Shown in pieces: positions 17,468-27,363 of a stretch of DNA of 64,000 bases. The stretch lies in contig NZ_JABXWB010000001.1 in NCBI RefSeq assembly GCF_013375555.1, forward strand, positions 1,054,001-1,118,000, written 5' to 3'. The position numbers and the translations under genes are program-made. Below the pieces are notes generated by a model that was given only the letters and a program-made list of their open reading frames with translations, was not told the DNA's origin and did no database searches. How positions within the stretch are numbered: the stretch's first letter is position 1; each line of letters begins with the position of its first letter. This DNA comes from Sphingobium sp. EM0848. GTDB lineage: Bacteria > Pseudomonadota > Alphaproteobacteria > Sphingomonadales > Sphingomonadaceae.

Positions 17468-18055
17468 TCAGGCCATGGCGCGCAGCGCGGCGACAAGCAT
17501 ATGGGCGGCCTGTTTTGCCGTGCGCTCAGCGCTGAGAGCAGGTTTCGACATGCTGCGATGGCCCAGGCCGAACAGGCAGGCGAGGATGACTTCCTGAGCG
17601 CCTTTCAATGTTTCCCCCGACAGGTTCGGGTTGATGACGCGGCTGATCTCACCGATTGAATCACGGGCCTGTATGCACATCTCGCCAATGCTGTTGCCGA
17701 CGCGCGGGTTACGGAAACTTTCGGCCAATATGTCGAAAGACAGGGCTTCGTGCGGATTGTCCGTAACCTCCAGCAGCAGCAGTTCGAAGGCGCGTTCGCC
17801 ATCGATTTCACCGGCCTGGAGCCGTTGTTGCAGACCGCGGATCAGGACTTCGCGTTCGCGCGTGTCATTTGCCACGATGGCGTCGATGACATCTTCCTTG
17901 CCCTTGAAAAGGCGGTAGATCTGGCCGACTGAAACCTGGGCGGCGGCGGCGAGTTCGGCCATGGAAGTCTGGTGAAATCCATGGGCGGCGAACAGGTCGC
18001 GGCCGGCATTCAAAATACGATTCCGACCAGTCTGCTCTTGCTGCACCGCAACCAA
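17468..18055 (-). CDS. TetR-family repressor of the adjacent RND efflux operon
   Basis: A 195-residue TetR regulator: N-terminal helix-turn-helix (ILNAGRDLFAAHGFHQTSMAELAAAAQVSVGQIYRLFKGKEDV) split over about residues 14-55, then a ligand-binding helical domain ending in KQAAHMLVAALRAMA. It is divergent from the RND operon with about 118 bp between starts, and a perfect 20 bp palindrome sits in that gap, so it very likely represses both the operon and itself until an efflux substrate binds. The natural inducer is not deducible. Confidence 0.9.
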   Translation of the reverse strand: MVAVQQEQTGRNRILNAGRDLFAAHGFHQTSMAELAAAAQVSVGQIYRLFKGKEDVIDAIVANDTREREVLIRGLQQRLQAGEIDGERAFELLLLEVTDNPHEALSFDILAESFRNPRVGNSIGEMCIQARDSIGEISRVINPNLSGETLKGAQEVILACLFGLGHRSMSKPALSAERTAKQAAHMLVAALRAMA

Positions 18056-18119
18056 AATTTATTCCTCTGGGTTTTTTACTCTTGAACAAATTGTGCCATG
18101 TTCCTACCTGCGACGCAAG

Positions 18120-18139
18120 CGGAATGAACGTTCATTCCG
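18120..18139. promoter_or_regulatory. 20 bp perfect palindrome, probable TetR operator
   Basis: CGGAATGAACGTTCATTCCG is a perfect dyad of 10 + 10 bases, located between the tetR start (18055) and the efflux operon start (18174). A TTGAAC -35-like element lies about 35 bp upstream on the + strand. The dyad size is typical of TetR-family operators, so binding by the adjacent regulator is a strong inference. Confidence 0.8.
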
Positions 18140-18173
18140 GGTCTGTCAGATTTGTGAAATGGAGCATCGGCCG

Positions 18174-19349
18174 ATGCAAAAGGGGATTTTTGTTGGGTTG
18201 CTCGCCTGCGTGTCGACTCTGGCGCTGGGCGCTTGTGGAGAGAAGCAGCAGACTGCGCCGCCGCCGCCCGCCGTGGGCGTCGTGACGATGAAGAGCGAGT
18301 CCGCACCCCTGATCAACGAGCTTCCTGGGCGCATCGCCGCTCTGGAAACGGCGGAAGTGCGGCCCCAGATCAGCGGAGTCATCCGTCGTCGCCTCTTTAC
18401 CGAGGGCGCCTATGTGCGCGCGGGACAGTTGCTCTATGAGATTGAAGATGCCCCCTACCGTGCTGCACTGGGGCAGGCCCAGGGTGCTCTGGCGCGAGCG
18501 CAGGCCTCGATCCGGGCGACTGGCCTTCAGGCGCAGCGCTACAAGGATCTGGTTGGCATAAATGCCGTGAGCAAACAGGAGGCCGACAACGCGGCTGCCT
18601 CCGCCCAGCAGGCGCGCGCTGACGTGACGGCGCAGCATGCGGCGGTGCAGGCCGCCCAGGTCAATCAGGATTTCACGCGCATTCGGGCGCCCATTTCGGG
18701 CCGCATCGGTCGGTCGCTGTTCACCCCCGGCGCGCTGGTGCAGGCCGGGCAGGCGGATGCGTTGGCGACGATCCAGCGGACCGACACGGTCTATGTCGAT
18801 GTGACCCAGTCGGCGGCGCAGATCATCGACCTCAAGCAGGCGATGGGCGCCGGGGGCGTCAGTGCCGAACAAGGCGCGCGGGTTCAATTGTTGCTGCCCA
18901 ACGGCAGTGTCTATCCGATCGAAGGTCGGCTGCAATTTTCCGAAGTGACGGTCGATCCCAGTGCGGGCACGGTGACGTTGCGCGCGACCTTCGCCAATCC
19001 GGACGGCTTGCTGTTGCCGGGCATGTATGTCCGCGCCAGGCTGGTCGAAGCGCAGCGGACGCAGGCCATTCTAGCGCCGCAGCAGGGTATCACCCGTGAT
19101 GCTCGCGGTCGGGCGACCGCAATGGTGGTCGGCGCCGATAACAAGGTGGAAATGCGCGAGGTTGAAACCGACCGGCCCGTTGGCGACAAGTGGATCGTCA
19201 CCAAGGGGCTGAAGGCTGGCGACCGGCTGATCGTCGAGGGGCTGGTCAATCTGCGCCCCGGTGCAGTGGTGCAACCCGGACGGCCGCAGCAGGTGACGGC
19301 GGGGCAGGCACCGGCCACCCATATCCTGGCTCAGGGCGGGAAGCGCTAA
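18174..19349 (+). CDS. RND efflux periplasmic adaptor (membrane fusion) lipoprotein
   Basis: The periplasmic adaptor of a tripartite drug-efflux pump, 391 residues from ATG 18174, which has GGAG upstream. A lipoprotein signal with lipobox LALGAC lies at the N-terminus. It has the biotinyl-lipoyl halves (AEVRPQISGVIRRRLFTEG and FTRIRAPISGRIGRSLFTPG), a coiled-coil hairpin rich in Ala/Gln between them, and beta-barrel and membrane-proximal domains at the C-terminus. The AcrA/MexA family is clear. It is the first gene of the operon; the transporter starts 3 bp after its stop. Confidence 0.94.
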   Translation: MQKGIFVGLLACVSTLALGACGEKQQTAPPPPAVGVVTMKSESAPLINELPGRIAALETAEVRPQISGVIRRRLFTEGAYVRAGQLLYEIEDAPYRAALGQAQGALARAQASIRATGLQAQRYKDLVGINAVSKQEADNAAASAQQARADVTAQHAAVQAAQVNQDFTRIRAPISGRIGRSLFTPGALVQAGQADALATIQRTDTVYVDVTQSAAQIIDLKQAMGAGGVSAEQGARVQLLLPNGSVYPIEGRLQFSEVTVDPSAGTVTLRATFANPDGLLLPGMYVRARLVEAQRTQAILAPQQGITRDARGRATAMVVGADNKVEMREVETDRPVGDKWIVTKGLKAGDRLIVEGLVNLRPGAVVQPGRPQQVTAGQAPATHILAQGGKR

Positions 19350-19352
19350 ATC

Positions 19353-22300
19353 ATGGCCCGCTATTTTATCGACAGGCCCATTTTCGCGTGGGTCATCGCC
19401 ATCGTCATCATGCTGGCCGGTCTGCTGGCGCTGCGGTCGCTGGCCGTGGCGCAGTTCCCGGAAATCGCGCCGCCCGCCGTGACGATTTCCACCACCTATC
19501 CGGGCGCCAACGCGGAAACGCTGGAAAGCACGACGACGCAACTCATCGAGCAGCAGCTCAAGGGCATCGACAATCTCCGCTATTTTTCGTCGAGCAGCGA
19601 TTCCGCGGGCAATTTGAGCATCACCCTGACCTTCGAGCAGGGCACCGACGCAGATATCGCCCAGGTGCAGGTGCAGAACAAACTGGCCCAGGCAACGCCA
19701 CTGTTGCCGCAGGAAGTGCAACAGCAGGGGCTGCGCGTTACCAAGTCCACGTCCAGCTTCCTGATGGTCATGGCCGTCTATGCCGATGACGGCATTCATG
19801 ACCAGCAGGACGCGGGCGATTTTGTTGCGTCGACGCTTCAGGACCCGCTCAGCCGTGTCAACGGCGTGGGCGATACCCAGCTTCTGGGCGCGCAATATGC
19901 GATGCGGATATGGCTGGACCCTTATAAGATGGCCAATCTGGGCATCACCACCGGCGATGTGAAGGCGGCCATCCGCGCGCAGAATGCGCAGGTTTCGGCA
20001 GGGCAGATCGGTGGAACGCCTTCCCCCAAGGGGCAGGCGCTGAACGCCACTGTGACGGCGCAGTCACGTCTCAGGACGCCTGAACAGTTCCGCCAGATCA
20101 TGCTTCGCAATAATAGCGATGGGTCGGTCGTTCATCTGTCGGATGTGGCGCGGGTTGAGCTGGGCGCGGAAAATTACAGCTTCAGCGCAAAGTTCAACGG
20201 GCATCCGGCCGCGGGTTTCGGCATCAAGCTGGCGCCCGGCGCCAATGCGCTGGACACGGTGGAGGGCGTCAAAAGCCGCGTCGCCGAATTGTCCAAGACC
20301 TTTCCGGGTTGGGTGAAATATGACTTCCCGGTCGACAATTCGACCTTTGTGAAGCTGTCGGTCGAACAGGTCATCCATACCCTGTTCGAAGCGATCCTGC
20401 TCGTTTTCGTGGTGATGTTCCTGTTCCTTCAGAACTGGCGCGCCACGCTGATCCCAACCATTGCGGTGCCGGTGGTGTTGCTGGGTTCGCTGGCCGTTCT
20501 CTATGCGGCGGGCTTCACGATCAACACGCTGACCCTGTTCGGCATGGTTCTGGCCATCGGCCTGCTGGTCGACGACGCCATCGTCGTGGTCGAAAATGTC
20601 GAGCGCATTATCCAGGAAGAGGGCCTCAGCCCCAAGGAAGCCGCGAAAAAGTCGATGGACGAGATCAGCGGCGCGTTGATCGGCATCGGCCTGGTGCTGT
20701 CGGCGGTGTTCCTGCCCATGGCCTTTTTCGGTGGGTCGACGGGCGTGATCTTCCGCCAGTTCTCCATCACCATCGTCTCCTCGATGGTATTGTCGGTGCT
20801 GGTTGCGTTGATCCTGACCCCGGCGCTCTGTGCGACGATCCTCCAGCCCAAGGGGCACAGCCATCAGTGGACGGGCTTTTTCGGCTCGCGCTTCGGCCGA
20901 TTTTTTGACTGGTTCAACCGGACCTTCGACCGCAATGTCGTGCGGTACGGCAATACGGTGGACAAGGTCGAGCGCCGCTGGGGCAGGACCATGCTGGTCT
21001 ATGCGCTGATCGTCGTGGGCATGGGGCTGGTCTTCCTGCGCCTGCCGGGCGGTTTCCTTCCCGATGAGGATCAGGGGATCATCATCAATCAGGTATCGTT
21101 GCCGACCGGATCGACGCTGGAGGAGACCGAGCGGACGCTGACCAAGGTACGCGACCATTATCTGGTCGATGAAAAGAAGAATGTCGAAGCTGTCTTCACC
21201 ATTTCCGGCTTCGGTTTCGTGGGGCAGGGCCAGAATGTCGGTATCATCTTTACACGCCTGAAGGACTGGTCGGTGCGAAAGGGCGCCGATAACAAGGCTT
21301 CCGCCATCGCCCTGCGCGCCAATAAGGCCTTCCGCAAGATTTCCGCCGGTATGGCAATCGCCTTCGTGCCGCCCGCGGTGCAGGAACTGGGCAATGCCAC
21401 CGGATTCGATTTCCAGCTCGTGGATCGAGGCGGGCTGGGGCATGACAAGATGGTGGCCGCGCGCAATCAGTTGCTGGGCATGGCGATGGCCGACAAGCGG
21501 CTGGCGCAGGTGCGGCCCAATGGGCTGGAGGACACGCCCCAACTCAAGCTGAACGTCGATCAGGCGGCGGCCGGAGCACTGGGCATCGCGCAGGCCGACA
21601 TCAACGACACGATCAGCACCGCGATGGGCAGCAGCTACGTCAACGACTTCATCGACCGCGACCGGGTGAAGCGCGTCTATGTGCAGGCCGATGCGCCCTT
21701 CCGCACCACGCCGGATTCCATCGGCGTGCTGCATGTCCGGGGCGGCAAAGGCGTGATGGCGCCGATCTCCTCCTTCGCGACGACGGAATGGATCTATGGC
21801 CCGGCCAAGCTGGAACGTTTCAACGGCGTCTCGTCGATGCAGATCATGGGCGCGCCCGCGCCGGGCGTTTCGACCGGCGACGCGATGAAGGCCATGGAGG
21901 AAATGGCGGCCAAGCTGCCGGCGGGCGTCGGCTATGAATGGAACGGCATTTCCTATGAGGAGAATAGTTCAGGCGGACAGGCGCCGGCGCTTTATGCGCT
22001 GTCGATGCTGATCGTGTTCCTGTGCCTTGCCGCGCTTTATGAAAGCTGGTCGGTGCCGATCGCGGTCATGCTGGTGGTGCCGTTGGGCGTGTTGGGCGCG
22101 GTGATCGCGGCGACCCTGGTGGGCCTCAACAACGACATTTATTTGCAGGTGGGTCTGATCACGACCATCGGCGTGTCGGCCAAGAACGCGATCCTGATCG
22201 TCGAATTTGCCGAGGAGAAGATGCGTGCGGGACTGTCGCCTGCAAGAGCGGCGCTGGAGGCGGGCAAGCTGCGCCTGCGACCGATCCTGATGACCAGCTT

Positions 22301-22529
22301 TGCCTTCGTCTTCGGCGTGGTGCCGCTGGCGGTGGCGAAGGGTGCCGGCGCGGGCGGTCAGAACGCCATCGGCTGGGCCGTGGTCGGCGGCATGCTGTCC
22401 GCGACGATACTCGCGATCTTCTTCGTGCCGGTCTTCTTTACCGTGGTGAAGCGGTTGTTCCGCGAACATCATGGCAAGGATGAGGCGGGACATGAGGGCA
22501 GCGCTCTGGCAGCGCCGCAGGAGGCTTAA
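19353..22529 (+). CDS. RND multidrug efflux transporter, HAE-1 family (AcrB/MexB-like)
   Basis: The inner-membrane proton-driven pump, 1058 residues and 12 predicted membrane helices with two large periplasmic loops. It starts in AcrB fashion ([18 protein letters not shown]). The proton-relay aspartates are present in TM4 ([17 protein letters not shown]) and the TM10 lysine in [17 protein letters not shown]; the porter-domain motif NNIYLQ-like sequence also matches. It should export hydrophobic or amphiphilic drugs through the trimer into the TolC-type channel encoded next. Its stop is 6 bp from that gene's start. Confidence 0.96.
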   Translation: MARYFIDRPIFAWVIAIVIMLAGLLALRSLAVAQFPEIAPPAVTISTTYPGANAETLESTTTQLIEQQLKGIDNLRYFSSSSDSAGNLSITLTFEQGTDADIAQVQVQNKLAQATPLLPQEVQQQGLRVTKSTSSFLMVMAVYADDGIHDQQDAGDFVASTLQDPLSRVNGVGDTQLLGAQYAMRIWLDPYKMANLGITTGDVKAAIRAQNAQVSAGQIGGTPSPKGQALNATVTAQSRLRTPEQFRQIMLRNNSDGSVVHLSDVARVELGAENYSFSAKFNGHPAAGFGIKLAPGANALDTVEGVKSRVAELSKTFPGWVKYDFPVDNSTFVKLSVEQVIHTLFEAILLVFVVMFLFLQNWRATLIPTIAVPVVLLGSLAVLYAAGFTINTLTLFGMVLAIGLLVDDAIVVVENVERIIQEEGLSPKEAAKKSMDEISGALIGIGLVLSAVFLPMAFFGGSTGVIFRQFSITIVSSMVLSVLVALILTPALCATILQPKGHSHQWTGFFGSRFGRFFDWFNRTFDRNVVRYGNTVDKVERRWGRTMLVYALIVVGMGLVFLRLPGGFLPDEDQGIIINQVSLPTGSTLEETERTLTKVRDHYLVDEKKNVEAVFTISGFGFVGQGQNVGIIFTRLKDWSVRKGADNKASAIALRANKAFRKISAGMAIAFVPPAVQELGNATGFDFQLVDRGGLGHDKMVAARNQLLGMAMADKRLAQVRPNGLEDTPQLKLNVDQAAAGALGIAQADINDTISTAMGSSYVNDFIDRDRVKRVYVQADAPFRTTPDSIGVLHVRGGKGVMAPISSFATTEWIYGPAKLERFNGVSSMQIMGAPAPGVSTGDAMKAMEEMAAKLPAGVGYEWNGISYEENSSGGQAPALYALSMLIVFLCLAALYESWSVPIAVMLVVPLGVLGAVIAATLVGLNNDIYLQVGLITTIGVSAKNAILIVEFAEEKMRAGLSPARAALEAGKLRLRPILMTSFAFVFGVVPLAVAKGAGAGGQNAIGWAVVGGMLSATILAIFFVPVFFTVVKRLFREHHGKDEAGHEGSALAAPQEA

Positions 22530-22535
22530 AGGACA

Positions 22536-23936
22536 ATGAACAAGATCAAGCTTTTCTCGGCCGCTGCTCTGGCCCTGACGCTCGCCGCCTGCGACATGGC
22601 GCCCAAATATGTGCGGCCTGCGCTGCCCGTTCCCGAGGACAGTCCGCAGGGGCCGTCCTATGCGGGGGCGGAGGGGCAGGCGATCCTGCCTGCGGATACG
22701 GCGTGGAAGGATTTCTTCGTCGATCCCCGTCTTGGCCGGGTGATCGAGGTGTCGCTCGCCAATAATCGCGACCTGCGCGTGGCGCTCGCCAATGTCGAGC
22801 AGGCGCGGGCCCAATATAAGGTGCAGCGGGCGGACATATTCCCGACCCTTGGCGCCAGTGGCAGCGCCACCTATCAGGACTCGCCCTTTTCTCAGGCCGG
22901 GTCGGGGCGAACCGACACCTATTCCGCTTCGGTCGGCGTGTCCTCTTGGGAAATCGACCTGTTCGGGCGGGTGCGCAACCTGACAAAGGCGGCGCAGGAG
23001 CAATATTTCGCGTCGGTCGAGAACCGGAACGCAGCGCAGACCGCGCTGATAGCGGAAGTGGCCAATGCGTGGCTCAGCATGGCGGCGGATCAGGAACGAT
23101 TGAAGATCGCCCGCGATCTGGAAAAGGCCTTTGGGCAGACGCTGGACCTCACCAAGGCGCGCTTTGCGAAGGGGATCGCTTCGGAACTGGAAGTGAGGCA
23201 GGCGCAGACCAGCTATGATCAGGCGCGGTCCGACATCGCCCAGGCGACGACGCTGGTGGCGCAGGACCAGAATGCGCTGAACCTGCTGGCGGGAGCGACG
23301 GTGCCGGCGGACGATCTGCCGATGGCGATGCCGGAGAGCGATGTGACGTTGGCCAATCTGCCTGCGGATCTTCCTTCCACGGCCTTGTTGCGGCGGCCGG
23401 ACATCATGGCGGCGGAGCATCAATTGCTTGCGGCCAACGCCAATATCGGTGCGGCGCGGGCGGCTTTCTTCCCCAAAATCTCGCTGACGGCGGCTTTCGG
23501 GACGTTGAGCCTGGGCCTCTCCAATCTGTTCAAGTCGGGCAGCGAAAACTGGTCGGTGGCGCCTTCGGCGGCCCTGCCGATCTTCGATTTCGGGCGCAAT
23601 CAGGGCAATCTGCGCTATGCGCGGGCGACCTATGACGCGTTGGTCGCGACCTATGAGAAGAGCGTGCAGACCGGCTTTCGGGAGGTTGCCGATGCGCTCG
23701 CCCGGCGCGGCACGATGACGGCGCAACTGGAGGCGCAGACTTCCCTGCGGGATTCCGCGCGGGTCGGCTATCGCCTGTCGGAGGCACGGTTCCGGGCGGG
23801 GATCGATGCGTTCCTGACGACCCTCGATGCGCAGCGGACGCTTTATAATGCGGAACAGAGCCTGTTGGCGACGCGGCTGACGCGGGCGACGAACATGGTC
23901 GAACTGTATCGCGCCATGGGTGGTGGCCTCAAATAA
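22536..23936 (+). CDS. RND efflux outer-membrane factor, NodT/OprM family lipoprotein
   Basis: The outer-membrane channel of the pump, 466 residues. A lipobox (LTLAACDM) follows a short signal peptide; the body has the two repeated OEP domains with long alpha-hairpins (for example LAVALANVEQARAQYK-like and ARAAFFPKISLTAAFG regions). NodT/OprM family is secure. It completes the adaptor-pump-channel operon. No obvious terminator follows before ogt 80 bp downstream, so read-through is possible. Confidence 0.94.
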   Translation: MNKIKLFSAAALALTLAACDMAPKYVRPALPVPEDSPQGPSYAGAEGQAILPADTAWKDFFVDPRLGRVIEVSLANNRDLRVALANVEQARAQYKVQRADIFPTLGASGSATYQDSPFSQAGSGRTDTYSASVGVSSWEIDLFGRVRNLTKAAQEQYFASVENRNAAQTALIAEVANAWLSMAADQERLKIARDLEKAFGQTLDLTKARFAKGIASELEVRQAQTSYDQARSDIAQATTLVAQDQNALNLLAGATVPADDLPMAMPESDVTLANLPADLPSTALLRRPDIMAAEHQLLAANANIGAARAAFFPKISLTAAFGTLSLGLSNLFKSGSENWSVAPSAALPIFDFGRNQGNLRYARATYDALVATYEKSVQTGFREVADALARRGTMTAQLEAQTSLRDSARVGYRLSEARFRAGIDAFLTTLDAQRTLYNAEQSLLATRLTRATNMVELYRAMGGGLK

Positions 23937-24016
23937 TCTTTGACCGCAAGGAGCGGGAAGGCGGTTTCGTCGGCCATGCCCTATGTTCACGCCATCAATG
24001 GTGGAAAGGATAGGGC

Positions 24017-24511
24017 ATGAGCTACGCATATCGGACGATGGCGTCGCCCGTCGGCAAATTGACGCTGGTGGCGAGCGAAAACGGGTTGGCGGCCGTCCTG
24101 TGGGAAAATGACGATCCGAGGCGCGTCAGGCTGGAACCGCGGGTCGAGGGCGGCGAGCATCCTGTGCTTGATGGGGCACGGCGGCAACTAGGCGAATATT
24201 TCGCCGGACAACGGACGGCGTTCGACCTGCCGCTCGATTTCAAGGGCACGGATTTTCAGCGGCGCGTATGGGCGGCTTTGCTGACCATCCCCTTTGGCGA
24301 AACGCGCAGCTACGCCGATATTGCAGCCCAGATCGGAAAACCTTCCGCCTGCCGGGCCGTGGGTGCAGCGAACGGGCGCAATCCCATCTCGATCATTGCG
24401 CCATGTCATCGCGTGGTGGGCGCCAATGGCGCGCTGACCGGCTTTGCTGGTGGCCTGAAGGCCAAGCGATATCTGCTTGGACTGGAAGGAAAAATCTTCG
24501 CAGCCATTTGA
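24017..24511 (+). CDS. ogt: methylated-DNA-protein cysteine methyltransferase
   Basis: A 164-residue O6-alkylguanine-DNA alkyltransferase. It transfers the alkyl group from damaged guanine or thymine to its own cysteine in the motif IAPCHRVVG, and has the helix-turn-helix with the arginine finger region (CRAVGAANGRNP). ATG start. The N-terminal Ada regulatory domain is absent, so it is Ogt-type. It is followed within 5 bp by tRNA-Arg on the opposite strand. Confidence 0.95.
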   Translation: MSYAYRTMASPVGKLTLVASENGLAAVLWENDDPRRVRLEPRVEGGEHPVLDGARRQLGEYFAGQRTAFDLPLDFKGTDFQRRVWAALLTIPFGETRSYADIAAQIGKPSACRAVGAANGRNPISIIAPCHRVVGANGALTGFAGGLKAKRYLLGLEGKIFAAI

Positions 24512-24515
24512 AAAA

Positions 24516-24592
24516 TGGCGCACCCAAGAGGATTCGAACCTCTGGCCTTTGCCTTCGGAGGGCAACGCTCTATCCAGCTGAGCTATGGGTGC
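24516..24592 (-). tRNA. tRNA-Arg (anticodon CCG)
   Basis: On the minus strand a full cloverleaf of 77 bases: acceptor GCACCCA paired with TGGGTGC, D-arm with AGCTCAG, anticodon stem TTGCC/GGCAA around the loop CTCCGAA, T-arm GGTTCGAATCC and an encoded CCA. The anticodon CCG reads the arginine codon CGG. No integrase or attachment-site duplication is seen beside it. Confidence 0.95.
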
Positions 24593-24666
24593 GTGTCGCT
24601 GCTGCGAAGGGCCGCTTAGCAAAGCCCAATCGGTCGCGCCAGCACCAAAATCACCTCAGGCCAAAG

Positions 24667-25050
24667 TTATTTCGCCATTTTCTGCATCGGCTGGAAGCTG
24701 CCAAGGCCGCAACTGGCCCCGCGCTGCAATCCGTTGGTCTGGTAGAGGACGGTAATGATGTCGACCGAACAGAGCTGCGACAGGCTGGTCTTGTACATGA
24801 AGCGCTTTTCGAAGCCCAGGCTGGGGCAACTGTTGGGCAGCGTGTTCCGGTAGACCTTGTTCCCGTTCATGATGAAGTCGATGGTGCGGTCGTCGCGGAC
24901 GTCGGTGGAGCGAATCGACGTGATCTGGACGCAGTCGACCGGCTTGCCGGCGGGGACGAGATTGTCGGGCGCGGTCTTGGCGAGGGCTGGGCTTGCTGCA
25001 CATGCCAATGCCATGGCCAGGGCGAGCCGACGGGGACGATGGGCGGACAT
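24667..25050 (-). CDS. exported DUF6491-like protein
   Basis: A 127-residue secreted protein. Residues 1-24 form a signal peptide (RLALAMALACAASPALA). The mature part has four spaced cysteines in CVQITSIRSTDV, NSCPSLGFEK, QLCSVDIITVL and ASCGLGSFQPM, with the strands typical of DUF6491 (a small, common periplasmic family in sphingomonads and xanthomonads). The start at 25050 is decided by AAGGAGAGA immediately upstream. Family assignment is from memory of the cysteine pattern and is moderate; function unknown. Confidence 0.65.
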   Translation of the reverse strand: MSAHRPRRLALAMALACAASPALAKTAPDNLVPAGKPVDCVQITSIRSTDVRDDRTIDFIMNGNKVYRNTLPNSCPSLGFEKRFMYKTSLSQLCSVDIITVLYQTNGLQRGASCGLGSFQPMQKMAK

Positions 25051-25145
25051 GATGTCTCTCCTTATGACTATAGGGATGACGGCGCGCGAACGCTTCATCC
25101 GTTATTCCGCTCCTTCTAGCAGCGTTCGGCTGAACCGCACGATAA

Positions 25146-25796
25146 TCAGTTCGCCGTGCCGGGCGCGGGTGTCTTGGGCTTGAAGCGGCAGAGGTCGGCC
25201 ACGATGCAGCGCCAGCATTCGGGCTTGCGCGCCTTGCAGACATAGCGGCCGTGCAGGATCAGCCAGTGATGCGCATCGCGGCGGAAGGGGCCGGGGACGC
25301 GCTTGTCCAGCTTCAGTTCCACCGCCAGAGGAGTCTTGCCGGGCGCAAGGCCAGTGCGGTTGCCGACGCGGAAGATGTGGGTGTCGACCGCGAACGCTTC
25401 CTGCCCGAAAGCGGTGTTGACGACGACATTGGCGGTCTTGCGCCCGACGCCGGGCAGGGTGGTCAGCACGTCGCGATCCTGCGGCACTTCTCCATGAAAA
25501 TCGCGGACCAGGATTTCCGACAGGGCGATGACATTCTTCGCCTTGGCATTGAACAGGCCAATGGTCTTGATGTGCTGTTTCAGACCCTCTTCGCCCAGAT
25601 CCACCATCTGTTGCGGGGTGTGGACTTCGCGGAATAGGGCGCGGGTCGCCTTGTTGACGCCGACGTCGGTCGCCTGCGCCGACAGGACCACAGCCACCAG
25701 CAACTGATAGTCATTGCCATATTCCAGCTCTGTCCGGGGCGCCGGATTGGCTTCCGCAAGGCGGCTGAAAAAGTCGAAGATCTGGTCCTTTTTCAT
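25146..25796 (-). CDS. nth: endonuclease III (DNA glycosylase/AP lyase)
   Basis: A 216-residue base-excision repair enzyme for oxidised pyrimidines. It shows the helix-hairpin-helix LPGVGRKTANVV with the catalytic lysine in the middle, the catalytic Asp in VDTHIFRVGNR, and the C-terminal [4Fe-4S] ligand spacing C-X6-C-X2-C-X5-C (CKARKPECWRCIVADLC). It starts 4 bp after dapB ends, so the two are probably cotranscribed. A short extension after the cluster (FKPKTPAPGTAN) is ordinary. Confidence 0.96.
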   Translation of the reverse strand: MKKDQIFDFFSRLAEANPAPRTELEYGNDYQLLVAVVLSAQATDVGVNKATRALFREVHTPQQMVDLGEEGLKQHIKTIGLFNAKAKNVIALSEILVRDFHGEVPQDRDVLTTLPGVGRKTANVVVNTAFGQEAFAVDTHIFRVGNRTGLAPGKTPLAVELKLDKRVPGPFRRDAHHWLILHGRYVCKARKPECWRCIVADLCRFKPKTPAPGTAN

Positions 25797-25800
25797 GCGC

Positions 25801-26565
25801 TTAAAGACCCAGAACGCCCTTCATGTCATAACGGCCCACGGGCTGGCCGATCAGCCATTGTGCGCCCTTCACCGCGCCGCGGGCGAAGATGATGCGATTT
25901 TCGGCGCGGTGGCCGATCTCGATCCGTTCGCCCTCGGTGGCGAACATCACCTGATGATCGCCGGCGACAGAACCGCCACGCAACGCAGCGAAGCCGATGG
26001 CGCCCTTGGCTCGCGCGCCGGTGATGCCGTCGCGGCCCCGCTCGCTATGATCGGCGAGCGTGATGCCGCGTCCACGGGCGGCCGCCTCGCCCAGCAACAG
26101 GGCGGTGCCCGAGGGGGCGTCGACCTTGTGGCGGTGGTGCATCTCGACGATCTCAATGTCCCAATCGTCGCCCAGACGCGAGGCGGCCTGCTCCACCAGC
26201 GCCGCGAGCAGGTTGACGCCGAGTGAGGTATTGCCGGTCTGGAGGATCGGAATCTGCCGGGCGGCCTCGTCGATCAGGGCGTGATGTGAAGACTCAAGTC
26301 CGGTGGTGCCCACCAGCACGGGCTTCTTTGCGGCGATGCAGGCATCGAGATGGGACGACAGAGCGCCGGGCACGGAAAAGTCGATCAGCACGTCACTCCG
26401 CTGGGCCAGTGCGAGGGGATCGGTGGTGATGGCGATGCCGGGGGCGAGTTCGCCTTCCGCGCTGCGATCGGTGCCTCCGGCGATTTTCAGCCCGGCTTCC
26501 TGCGCGATCTGCGCGATGGCGCGTCCCATGCGGCCTGCTGCTCCGAAAATCCCGATGCTGGTCAT
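25801..26565 (-). CDS. dapB: 4-hydroxy-tetrahydrodipicolinate reductase
   Basis: A 254-residue NAD(P)H-dependent reductase of lysine and diaminopimelate synthesis. The Rossmann motif GAAGRMGRAI is at the N-terminus, GTTGL in the middle, and the catalytic block EMHHRHKVDAPSGTA is intact. The start at 26565 gives the canonical MTSIGIFG N-terminus with AAGGAAAG upstream; a longer frame to 26787 adds Arg/Pro-rich residues that look non-coding. nth follows at 4 bp. Confidence 0.95.
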   Translation of the reverse strand: MTSIGIFGAAGRMGRAIAQIAQEAGLKIAGGTDRSAEGELAPGIAITTDPLALAQRSDVLIDFSVPGALSSHLDACIAAKKPVLVGTTGLESSHHALIDEAARQIPILQTGNTSLGVNLLAALVEQAASRLGDDWDIEIVEMHHRHKVDAPSGTALLLGEAAARGRGITLADHSERGRDGITGARAKGAIGFAALRGGSVAGDHQVMFATEGERIEIGHRAENRIIFARGAVKGAQWLIGQPVGRYDMKGVLGL

Positions 26566-26648
26566 GGTTCTTTCCTTTTTCTGTCCGGCTGGCCGATGCC
26601 AGAGCGGGGAGGCTTTGTCATCCCTTGGCGAGCGGCTAGAGAGGAGGC

Positions 26649-27347
26649 ATGGATGACATTCGCAATATCGTGATCCTGACCGGCGCAGGGATTTCCGCCG
26701 AGAGCGGGCTTGCCACTTTTCGCGGGCCGGATGGTCTGTGGGAAGGGCATCGGGTCGAGGACGTCTGCACGCCCGAGGCTCTGGCACGCAATGCGGCGCT
26801 GGTGCACCGCTTCTATGATGAGCGGCGGGCGAAGCTGGTGGAGGTGACGCCCAATGCGGCGCATGAGGCGCTGGCGGCTTTGGACGCGCAATGGCCGGGG
26901 GAGTTGCTGATCGTCACGCAGAATGTCGATGATCTGCATGAAAGGGCGGGAGCGAAGCGGCTCATTCACATGCATGGGGAGTTGCAGTCGGCGCTTTGCG
27001 CGGCTTGCGGAAAGGCAACGCGCTGGACGGAGGCTTTGCCGCCGGCTTCGGTCTGCGACGGCTGCGGGCGTCCCGATTTGCGGCCGGACATCGTGTTTTT
27101 CGGTGAGATGCCGTATGAGATGGCGTTGATCGACGAGGCATTGCGGCGGGCCGATCTGTTCGTTTCGGTGGGGACATCGGGCGCGGTCTATCCGGCGGCA
27201 GGGTTCGTGCAGACGGCGCGTCATGTAGGCGCGCGGACGCTGGAGCTTAATCTGGAGCCTTCGGCGGGGAGCTTCTATTTCGAGGAAAGCCGCATGGGGC
27301 CGGCAAGTGCGTTGGTGCCGGAATTGGTGCGGGAGTTGCTCGGCTGA
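26649..27347 (+). CDS. cobB: NAD-dependent protein deacylase (sirtuin)
   Basis: A 232-residue sirtuin of the bacterial CobB branch. NAD-binding GAGISAESGLATFRG, catalytic TQNVDDLHERAG followed by the base His in IHMHGEL, and the zinc site C-X2-C then C-X2-C (CAACGK, CDGCGR) are all present. The Y-X2-R pair in FYDERRAKL corresponds to the CobB residues that allow desuccinylation, suggesting deacetylase plus desuccinylase activity. It is divergent from dapB and convergent with the FecR-like gene 16 bp away. Confidence 0.93.
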   Translation: MDDIRNIVILTGAGISAESGLATFRGPDGLWEGHRVEDVCTPEALARNAALVHRFYDERRAKLVEVTPNAAHEALAALDAQWPGELLIVTQNVDDLHERAGAKRLIHMHGELQSALCAACGKATRWTEALPPASVCDGCGRPDLRPDIVFFGEMPYEMALIDEALRRADLFVSVGTSGAVYPAAGFVQTARHVGARTLELNLEPSAGSFYFEESRMGPASALVPELVRELLG

Positions 27348-27363
27348 AATTGCTCGCCTTGCT

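Noticed and set aside
24516..24592. Integration hotspot or genomic island at tRNA-Arg
   Set aside because: No integrase, no repeated tRNA 3' end and only core genes on both sides.
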